Below are positions 6,509 through 12,625 of a stretch of DNA of 22,658 nt, in pieces. Under the pieces are notes generated by a model, which searched no databases, had not been told where the DNA came from, and saw only the letters and a list, made by a program, of their open reading frames with translations. This DNA comes from CAZHJE01 sp964532965 (GTDB taxonomy: Bacteria > Patescibacteriota > WWE3 > UBA101185 > UBA10185): assembly GCA_964532965.1 (NCBI GenBank), contig CAZHJE010000007.1, forward strand, positions 1-22,658, given 5' to 3'. Within the stretch, counting starts at the first letter, position 1. Each line of letters opens with the position of its first letter. A program made the position numbers and the translations under genes.

Positions 6509-8530
6509 ATGATTGGGAAAATAATCAATGGCTATAACATAGAAGAATTTATTGGCGCAGGTCAATTTGGTGAAGTTTATAAAGCAAGCAAGGATGGCAA
6601 GACTTTCGCAATAAAGTTTATTCGCAAGAATTTCATCTACCCCGATTTTCAAGACAAGAGGTTTGAGAGAGAAGTTTCCGCTTTGAAGCGTGTAAAAAGC
6701 AAATATGCGGTTGAGATTTATGAGGATGGAGAGCATACTGAGGGCCAAACACCTTACAGAGTAATTGTGATGGAATTTGTTGAGGGCGAGACCCTTAGAG
6801 ACATAAGGAATGCAAACCTAGTTGCTTGGGATGTTGATAAAGCATTGCGACTCATTGTCGAGATCTTAAAAGGACTCAAAGATATTCATGATGCTGGGAT
6901 CATTCATAGGGACCTAAAACCTGAGAATATAAAACTTACTGCAAGCGGGGAAATAAAAATACTTGATTATGGTCTTGCCAGGATAATTGATTACTCTTCA
7001 ATAACCCAAACTGGTCAACCAGTGGGAACATTTTTTTATATGTCTCCTGAGCAGGCAAAAGGAGAAAAGCCAATTAAGCCAGGAAGTGATTATTATGCGA
7101 TAGGTGTAATGCTTTATGAGTTATTAACGGGTCAAATTCTTTTTTTTCCTTCTACTGATGCGCAAATCATCCATAAAACAATTAATGTAAAGCCTCCTTA
7201 TCCTTCGTCCATCAATCCAGAGATTCCCAATTATATTGAGAACGTAATTCTTAAATTATTGAACAAAGAAGTGTTTCAAAGGTATAGCTCGATTGATGAG
7301 ATTATTGAGTCTTTAACCAATAAACCAAGTGAAGGAACTCTGGAGGTAACAGAAAGGGTTGAATTTTATCCAAGGGTTATTCCTAATGATACAACTATAC
7401 TCGAAGACTATCTTCAACATGAGAACCTTGATGGAGTAGATTTCCCAACAAATCTTCACTTTCTCTACAAGAGATTGCATTCTCTTTTACGCAGCAAAAC
7501 GGACACAATGCAATTTTTTGCTGATCCTAGTACCAACAGATTAGCTTTTACTAATTTTAGAAAAACAAAAGGCTTACGAGAACTTCCGTATGCTCCTCAA
7601 GGCTACGATGCCTTGACTCCCGATGCTTTTGAAGATGAGGATTTCCTCAAGGATTTTGTTTCCAAAGTAATTGAGTTCCAAGTAACTAACGGTTGCAATA
7701 TACTAACCGCCCCTTTTTTCTTCTTCGACAATACAACTGATGAGTGGTTTCCAATAAACCTAAAACTACTCAGAGAGGCGCTAGATTACGTTCGAACTAA
7801 ATACCCACAGTACAAAATATCAGGAGCCGTTTGTACGCAAGCTGAAATTTTATGTAGACCAAAAGAAAGAAAAACGATTATCGCAGATTATGGACATTGC
7901 AAGACAGATTATTTGCAGTTTTTTATTGATAAGATCTCAGAAACTACCAACGATGCTCAACTATACAACTTCATACTTACAGCTAAATCAATTAAAGATT
8001 TTTCAGGAACTAAGATTATTGCCTGTCGTGTGCCAACGGTTGCTTTGGGATTATTGACAGTTGGTTTTGATGCAGTAACCTCAGGTTTAGGTGTAATAGA
8101 TAGTTTTACTAAAAACATCATTATAAAAGATGAAGACGCTAAACCTACTATGCCTACGAGACACTATTTTTCGGAACTATTAACAACAGTCACTATCAGT
8201 CCTAAAAATAGAACCTATCAAGATATCCTTGCGCAGGAAAGCCATTTACAACTGCAATTTCCTGAAATGAAAATAAAACTTAGCTGTGAATGTAAAGGTT
8301 GTTCGCATACTTCGTTTAGTGATTACAAAAAACCTAGATTACATTTTCTTCACGCAATAAAGCATGATGTTGGAGAAATCAATAAATTAGATTCTTTGAA
8401 AAGAAGACAATATTTCTCTAACAGACTGGATAGGGCATATTTCTTGCAACAAAAACTGGTTGAAAGAGGTGTTAAGTTGAACTCTCCGGGATATCTTCAA
8501 ACTTGGAAAGAAATACTTCTTAAATTTTGA
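6509..8530 (+). CDS. Ser/Thr protein kinase with large uncharacterised zinc-site C-terminal domain
   Basis: 673 residues. Residues 9-280 are a complete Hanks-type kinase: glycine loop GAGQFGEV (16-23), Lys36, Glu55, catalytic HRD (133-135) with Lys137 and Asn140, metal Asp153 in DYG (a DFG variant) and SPE (179-181). All catalytic residues are present, so it should be active. There is no membrane segment or PASTA repeat, unlike PknB-type receptors. Residues about 290-673 are not recognised: alternating strands and helices with TAPFFFFDN, IIADYGHC, GFDAVTSGLG and a terminal CECKGC (Cys593, 595, 598) followed by several His. C-x-C-x2-C...H recalls the zinc site of tRNA-guanine transglycosylases and the rest could be a barrel, but this is a weak resemblance. 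The 3' end overlaps the convergent nuclease-like gene by 34 bp. It is probably a signalling or defence component. Confidence 0.88.
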   Translation: MIGKIINGYNIEEFIGAGQFGEVYKASKDGKTFAIKFIRKNFIYPDFQDKRFEREVSALKRVKSKYAVEIYEDGEHTEGQTPYRVIVMEFVEGETLRDIRNANLVAWDVDKALRLIVEILKGLKDIHDAGIIHRDLKPENIKLTASGEIKILDYGLARIIDYSSITQTGQPVGTFFYMSPEQAKGEKPIKPGSDYYAIGVMLYELLTGQILFFPSTDAQIIHKTINVKPPYPSSINPEIPNYIENVILKLLNKEVFQRYSSIDEIIESLTNKPSEGTLEVTERVEFYPRVIPNDTTILEDYLQHENLDGVDFPTNLHFLYKRLHSLLRSKTDTMQFFADPSTNRLAFTNFRKTKGLRELPYAPQGYDALTPDAFEDEDFLKDFVSKVIEFQVTNGCNILTAPFFFFDNTTDEWFPINLKLLREALDYVRTKYPQYKISGAVCTQAEILCRPKERKTIIADYGHCKTDYLQFFIDKISETTNDAQLYNFILTAKSIKDFSGTKIIACRVPTVALGLLTVGFDAVTSGLGVIDSFTKNIIIKDEDAKPTMPTRHYFSELLTTVTISPKNRTYQDILAQESHLQLQFPEMKIKLSCECKGCSHTSFSDYKKPRLHFLHAIKHDVGEINKLDSLKRRQYFSNRLDRAYFLQQKLVERGVKLNSPGYLQTWKEILLKF

Positions 8531-9198
8531 ACGGTCGCACTTTCATAGAGAAATAATTCTTTGGCAAATAAGCCCACAATGTCATCATAAATTGATAATA
8601 ATGTGTTTTTGGTAGGCTTTTGTTTTATCCAAATTTCTCCGTTTTCTTCATTAAAAAGTATCAAGCCAATGCCAAACTGATTAAGGTAGTTTTTATCAAC
8701 GTTTTTCTCGTAGCGAGACAAAATTGCCAAATAGCATTCGTCAGTGTAACTTTTATATCTTCTCGCCTGTAGAATGCCTTGTTTCCAGTCTCGAAGCTTT
8801 ACTTCAATGGCCACAAGTTTTTTAATAGGATTAGTTAAAGCAGTATCAGTTTTATAAAAAAGTTTATCTTCTTTGAAGATGTAATTTCCGGATGTCAGGA
8901 TGTTGGCGACAGTGCTTCCGATAGTTTTGCCACCCCCGGAAAATCTGACGATGTCGTTTAGTGTGAAGGGCTCATCTTGGGGTAAAGAAAGATAGCTTTT
9001 CAAGGCATAGTAGTTATTTAAAGGTTTTCTGTTTATCTCGTTCTGACCAGTCATGAAGTTTTTTGCAAAGACTAAATCAGCAATACCATAGCCTCCAGCA
9101 AATTCCTGGACAGCTATATCGGTATTAAAGTTGCGTTGAAGACCAGAAGCTAATAGCTGGACTAAATCTGCTTCGGTATGAATATTGGTGGGCATCAT
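8497..9198 (-). CDS. PD-(D/E)XK nuclease-like protein with internal winged-helix-like insert
   Basis: 233 residues from the double ATG at 9198/9195. The nuclease core is visible as Asp41 (YGIADLVF), then Glu132-x-Lys134 (AIEVKLRDW) and Gln144 in QARRY, matching the D...ExK...Q pattern of restriction-endonuclease-fold proteins. Between the two halves, residues about 76-116 (FTLNDIVRFSGGGKTIGS...) read like a helix-turn-helix with a wing. The start TEADLVQLL is typical of a domain N-terminus. The frame is open further upstream to 9390, but that would overlap the cupin gene and adds an unlike segment. TATTCT lies at -13 to -8 of the 9195 ATG. The gene is convergent with and overlaps the kinase, suggesting one functional module. 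Substrate and partner are unknown. Confidence 0.7.
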   Translation of the reverse strand: MMPTNIHTEADLVQLLASGLQRNFNTDIAVQEFAGGYGIADLVFAKNFMTGQNEINRKPLNNYYALKSYLSLPQDEPFTLNDIVRFSGGGKTIGSTVANILTSGNYIFKEDKLFYKTDTALTNPIKKLVAIEVKLRDWKQGILQARRYKSYTDECYLAILSRYEKNVDKNYLNQFGIGLILFNEENGEIWIKQKPTKNTLLSIYDDIVGLFAKELFLYESATVQNLRSISFQV

Positions 9199-9370
9199 AT
9201 TTAGAATAGCATAATCTTGACATAAAAGTCTCAATAAATAATGAAGTAAATTTGCAACAATTTCAACGATATTTATGTAACAAGTTCGACTCCCATCACC
9301 AGTATCTTTATCTTCCAGGCTATCGTCAAAAAACAAAAAGGCCAGGCTTAACAGTAAGTCCTTTAAAGAT
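9199..9370 (-). other. Spacer between cupin and nuclease-like gene
   Basis: The nuclease-like frame remains open through here on the minus strand (57 extra codons, overlapping the cupin stop by 20 bp). The translated segment (KDLLLSLAFLFFDDSLEDKD...) does not resemble the following domain. It may be an N-terminal extension, the remnant of another gene, or chance. No terminator was seen. Confidence 0.35.
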
Positions 9371-9706
9371 TTATTTAGGTAACTTATCAAAGTCCAGAAA
9401 TTCCATTACCAATAAAACTTCAACTGGATCGCTAATCGGCCAAAGATTATAAGTTCCATTGGCTGGTATTGCTACCGTATCACCTTCGGCAGCTTCAAAG
9501 TTTTCTTTGTTTATTTCAAACTTAGCTTTTCCTTTTAGGATGTAATAAATTCTTGCTCGCTCGCCAATCGTTCTTTCACCATGTTCACCTGTGAATGTAG
9601 CGAAAGCAACAGTTGTGCCACCATTAATTTCTGGAAATTGGTAGTAATGACCATCCACTCCAGGTCTACCATGAGCTATTGATTGATTTTTAGAAACTTT
9701 TGCCAT
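9371..9706 (-). CDS. Small cupin-fold protein
   Basis: 111 residues, single cupin barrel. Cupin motif 1 is degenerate (ERTIGERARIYYILKGKAKF): the two metal-binding His of the usual HxH are absent. Motif 2 reads GDTVAIPANGTYNLWP, with Asn at the usual His position. It therefore probably does not bind metal like a dioxygenase or isomerase, and may bind a small ligand or be structural. The ATG at 9706 is preceded by AGGAAACAAC, which can be read as a Shine-Dalgarno or, as TAGGAA at -12 to -7, as a poor -10 box. It is upstream of and co-oriented with the nuclease-like gene, with 172 bp between this stop and that gene's chosen start. Confidence 0.8.
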   Translation of the reverse strand: MAKVSKNQSIAHGRPGVDGHYYQFPEINGGTTVAFATFTGEHGERTIGERARIYYILKGKAKFEINKENFEAAEGDTVAIPANGTYNLWPISDPVEVLLVMEFLDFDKLPK

Positions 9707-9760
9707 TGTTGTTTCCTATTGTAACTTTTATGTTAATTTATGTACATTTCTGTTTCCTTT

Positions 9761-9834
9761 TGGAGCGGGATACGGGAATCGAACCCGTATCTTTACCTTG
9801 GAAGGGTAATGTTGGACCATTCAACTAATCCCGC
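9761..9834 (-). tRNA. tRNA-Gly (anticodon TCC)
   Basis: The acceptor GCGGGAT pairs with ATCCCGC; the anticodon loop CTTCCAA sits on TTACC/GGTAA; the T arm is ACGGG-TTCGATT-CCCGT. U8 and A14 are present. The discriminator is T, as expected for glycine, and CCA is encoded. Its 3' end faces the kinase/nuclease/cupin segment, the side on which elements that integrate into tRNA genes would lie. Confidence 0.95.
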
Positions 9835-9864
9835 AAACAAACCGATTTTACCACAAAAATATAA

Positions 9865-10323
9865 CTAATTTAACTCCTTAACTAGTTCATTTCTTCTTTT
9901 ATCAAACTCTTTTTGTGTAATTTTACCTCTATGTAACAATTCTCGTAATCTAGTAAGACTTCTTTCAAAATTGTGTATATCACCTTGAACGTTAGTAGCA
10001 TGTGTAGTTTGTGGTTTATTATGTGAAGAAAATACTTTTTGCTCAATTAATTTTTTTGCCTTGTTTGCTGTTTTATTCCACACACCTTTTATAGTCACAT
10101 GCCCTTCTCCACCAGATGTCATTATCTCTATTTTTGAAAATAACAACCCTCTGTGAATATTAATTCTTGCAATGTGTTCAAATGCCATTGTAATTTCATC
10201 TACTTTAACTACATGATGGCGTTTTGTATAGACAACTTTATCATCATAAACATATAGAAATGGTCTAAAAAAACTATGATTTACATATTTATTACCCTGT
10301 ACTTTTAAAATTAAATTAGACAC
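9865..10323 (-). CDS. PH-like domain plus SHOCT domain protein
   Basis: 152 residues, soluble. Residues about 10-95 look like a bacterial PH-type barrel (YDDKVVYTKRHHVVKVDEIT..., basic strands ending in a helix, KTANKAKKLIEQKV). Residues about 120-152 (LTRLRELLHRGKITQKEFDK...) are a clear SHOCT domain, a short two-helix unit often found at the end of bacterial membrane- or oligomer-associated proteins. The start is GTG at 10323, supported by a full promoter immediately upstream (TTGACT, 17 bp, TAGTAT at -12 to -7). Function is unknown; bPH-SHOCT proteins usually assemble into oligomers. It is divergent from the M16 peptidase gene. Confidence 0.8.
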   Translation of the reverse strand: MSNLILKVQGNKYVNHSFFRPFLYVYDDKVVYTKRHHVVKVDEITMAFEHIARINIHRGLLFSKIEIMTSGGEGHVTIKGVWNKTANKAKKLIEQKVFSSHNKPQTTHATNVQGDIHNFERSLTRLRELLHRGKITQKEFDKRRNELVKELN

Positions 10324-10329
10324 ACTTAA

Positions 10330-10358
10330 ATACTAGAGTGGTAATTAATTACAGTCAA
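10330..10358 (-). promoter_or_regulatory. Promoter of the PH/SHOCT gene
   Basis: On the minus strand, TTGACT (10353-10358), a 17-bp spacer and TAGTAT (10330-10335). The -10 sits at -12 to -7 relative to the GTG at 10323, so the transcript would start on the initiation codon. Confidence 0.65.
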
Positions 10359-10361
10359 ATG

Positions 10362-10367
10362 TATTAT
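10362..10367 (+). promoter_or_regulatory. -10 box TATTAT of the M16 peptidase gene
   Basis: TATTAT at -13 to -8 relative to the ATG at 10375, with no Shine-Dalgarno. No convincing -35 was found. It shares a 51-bp intergenic region with the divergent promoter at 10330-10358. Confidence 0.5.
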
Positions 10368-10374
10368 ATATTAT

Positions 10375-11643
10375 ATGTCGTCAAAAATACCTGTGCAGCA
10401 TACTCTTGGTAATGGCTTAAAAGTAATTCATATACCGTTTCCAGGAATTGAGACTGTTTCAATGTCTTTTTATGGTAATGCTGGCGCGGCATACGAATCA
10501 ATGGATAATATTGGAACTGCGCATGCTCTTGAGCACCTTTTATTTAAAGGAACGAAGAAGTATCCATCAGTAATAGAGCTAAAAAAAAGTGTTGAAGATC
10601 TTGGAGGGTATGCAGATGGTAGCACTAGTTTGTTTTATGCAAATTATTTTGCAAAAACGCTGAAAGAAGACCTTAAAGCAGGCTTTGAATTTTTATCTCA
10701 GTTAATAATTTATCCTTTGTTGAAAGAAGAATATTTAAAAAGAGAACTTAAAATTATCGAACAGGAGACTTTATCTCGAGACTATGGTGATGAAATCAAA
10801 TTTTACAAAAGTTTTTATAAAAAAATATTTCCTAACCAAAGATTAGGAGAAAGTACAATTGGAAGCATTGAAAATATAAGGAATATTTCGCTGGCTATGG
10901 TTAATCAATTTTATGATAATTTTTATAACGCGCAAAACTTCGTATTGTCTGTTTGTTGCGACGAGGATTCAAACAAGATATTTCACTTAGCAAATGAATA
11001 TTTTAAAGAGCTAAAAGCAGGATTTTCTGCCAAACCTGTTTCTGGAGTGCGTGATTTAACTTTTGAAGTTTTTTCACAAAATTCAGAAAATCGAAACCAG
11101 GCTATGCTAGAAATAAATTATCAGGCACCTGCTGTTACTTCAGAGAAAAGATTTGAAACAATGTATCTAGTGAATATATTGGGAGATCCAAATTCAAGGC
11201 TATATGAGAAGATTAGATATAAGCTTGGACTTACCTACCGTATCTCTTGTAAATATTATCGAAACATAGCTTTTGGGGAATTTGTTATTAGTTTAAAGTT
11301 TGATGAAAAGAATTTGGAGCAGATATTAAAATTAATTAAAGAAGAAATACTTGATATAAGCACATTTGAAATTACGGATCAAGAAATGCAAAAGCAAACG
11401 AAATCGATTAAAGCAAGAGAAATTTTTGATAATGAAAACCCTTTCAATAGAGTAAACTTTTATTCGTATGTATTGCTCTCAAACGCTAACTACAAAACCC
11501 AAGAAGACTATACTAATAGACTTCTTAGAGTTACAAAAACTGATATATTAAATGTAGCAAAAGAACTATTTTCTAAAAAGCCTAAAATAGGCATATTTTC
11601 AAAAAGCATATCCTCTAAACAAGTTCAGGATTTATGGGTATAA
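10375..11643 (+). CDS. M16 family zinc peptidase (pitrilysin/processing-peptidase type)
   Basis: 422 residues, the standard length of a single-chain M16B peptidase. The inverted zinc motif His50-Ala-Leu-Glu-His54 is present and the third ligand Glu131 lies 77 residues after His54, exactly the family spacing (HxxEH-x76-E). The N-terminal HTLGNGLKVI and the later YKLGLTYRISCKY are also typical, the latter corresponding to the R/Y substrate-binding region of the second domain. M16 enzymes degrade or trim peptides inside a closed clamshell. There is no signal peptide, so it should be cytoplasmic. Its stop codon is part of the -10 box of the next gene, thioredoxin reductase. Confidence 0.93.
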   Translation: MSSKIPVQHTLGNGLKVIHIPFPGIETVSMSFYGNAGAAYESMDNIGTAHALEHLLFKGTKKYPSVIELKKSVEDLGGYADGSTSLFYANYFAKTLKEDLKAGFEFLSQLIIYPLLKEEYLKRELKIIEQETLSRDYGDEIKFYKSFYKKIFPNQRLGESTIGSIENIRNISLAMVNQFYDNFYNAQNFVLSVCCDEDSNKIFHLANEYFKELKAGFSAKPVSGVRDLTFEVFSQNSENRNQAMLEINYQAPAVTSEKRFETMYLVNILGDPNSRLYEKIRYKLGLTYRISCKYYRNIAFGEFVISLKFDEKNLEQILKLIKEEILDISTFEITDQEMQKQTKSIKAREIFDNENPFNRVNFYSYVLLSNANYKTQEDYTNRLLRVTKTDILNVAKELFSKKPKIGIFSKSISSKQVQDLWV

Positions 11644-11644
11644 T
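11639..11644 (+). promoter_or_regulatory. -10 box TATAAT of trxB, overlapping the M16 stop codon
   Basis: A perfect TATAAT at -12 to -7 relative to the ATG at 11651. Its TAA (11641-11643) is the stop codon of the M16 gene. Six T residues separate the hexamer from the ATG, so there is no room for a ribosome-binding site. Confidence 0.65.
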
Positions 11645-11650
11645 TTTTTT

Positions 11651-12619
11651 ATGACTAATACTAATACAGGAAACGATAATATATATGATGTGCTAATTTT
11701 AGGTGGAGGACCTTCTGGACTTACTGCAGCAATTTATACATCACGGGCCTCATTAACTACCTTAGTACTTGCAGGCAGTCCTCCCGGGGGGCAGCTCATG
11801 TGGACAACAGATGTCGAAAATTATCCAGGATTTCCTAATGGAATTATGGGTCCTGATTTAGTTGCAAATATGCGAGAGCAGGCTTTAAGGTTTGGGAGTA
11901 CTGTTTTAGATGAAAATGCATTAAATATATCTGGCAATATAAAGTCTAATTTTACAGTTCAAACAGATTCTAATAATACATATAAAGCAAAAACAATAAT
12001 TGTTGCAACAGGAGCTTCGGCAAAGTGGCTTAATTTACCAAGTGAACAAAAACTAAGAGCCAGAGGGGTATCTGCATGTGCCACATGTGATGGCTTCTTT
12101 TTTAAAGATAAAATAGTCGGTGTTGTTGGTGCTGGTGATGCTGCTATGGAAGAGAGCACTTTTTTAACAAAATTTGCTGAAAAAGTATATGTTTTTGTTA
12201 GAGGATACGAAAAAGATATGAAAGCAAGTAAAATAATGAGACAACGAGCATTTGCCAATCCAAAAATAGAATTTATATTCAATTCTGAAGTTAAAGAAGT
12301 GCTTGGAGACGAAAAAGTAACAGGCGTTAAATTATTAAATAATATACATAACACAGAATCAACAATTGAGTTATCAGGGTTGTTTATTGCGATTGGACAT
12401 GAGCCAAATACAAAGTTTTTGAATAACTTAATTGAAATTGATAAAGTCGGTTATGCACAAAGAAAAAACAAAAGCAGTACAAATATTGAAGGTATATTTG
12501 TCGCAGGTGATGTTCATGATTCGAGATATCGCCAGGCGGTTACTGCTGCAGGTTATGGCTGCATGGCTGCAATAGACGTTGAAAAATATTTAAACGAGCA
12601 TAGTTTGGCAAATATATAG
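11651..12619 (+). CDS. trxB: Thioredoxin reductase with altered NADPH-binding loop
   Basis: 322 residues, the usual length of low-molecular-weight thioredoxin reductase, which moves electrons from NAD(P)H through FAD to a thioredoxin disulfide. The FAD dinucleotide motif is GGGPSG (18-23), the redox pair is Cys143-Ala-Thr-Cys146 in CATCDG, the second nucleotide fold is VVGAGDAAMEES, and the C-terminal FAD motif is GIFVAGDVHD. The NADPH 2'-phosphate motif HRRxxxR, normally before ASKIM, is replaced by VRGYEKDMK, two residues longer. Preference for NADH or another donor is possible. No thioredoxin gene is in the window. The next gene starts 6 nt downstream. Confidence 0.93.
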   Translation: MTNTNTGNDNIYDVLILGGGPSGLTAAIYTSRASLTTLVLAGSPPGGQLMWTTDVENYPGFPNGIMGPDLVANMREQALRFGSTVLDENALNISGNIKSNFTVQTDSNNTYKAKTIIVATGASAKWLNLPSEQKLRARGVSACATCDGFFFKDKIVGVVGAGDAAMEESTFLTKFAEKVYVFVRGYEKDMKASKIMRQRAFANPKIEFIFNSEVKEVLGDEKVTGVKLLNNIHNTESTIELSGLFIAIGHEPNTKFLNNLIEIDKVGYAQRKNKSSTNIEGIFVAGDVHDSRYRQAVTAAGYGCMAAIDVEKYLNEHSLANI

Positions 12620-12625
12620 AATTGT

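Noticed and set aside
6370..6510. Possible copy of the tRNA-Gly 3' end as an attachment repeat
   Set aside because: Only a 5-nt match (TGGAG) was found, which is expected by chance.
6458..6748. Minus-strand frame of 96 codons
   Set aside because: It is antisense to the kinase glycine-loop region and has no start signal; it is a shadow.
9199..9390. Longer nuclease-like protein starting at 9390
   Set aside because: It would overlap the cupin by 20 bp and add a segment unlike the domain; the double ATG at 9198/9195 precedes a typical domain start. Kept only as an alternative.
11959..12354. Minus-strand frame of 131 codons
   Set aside because: Antisense to trxB, with a low-complexity Ser/Leu-rich translation; it is a shadow.
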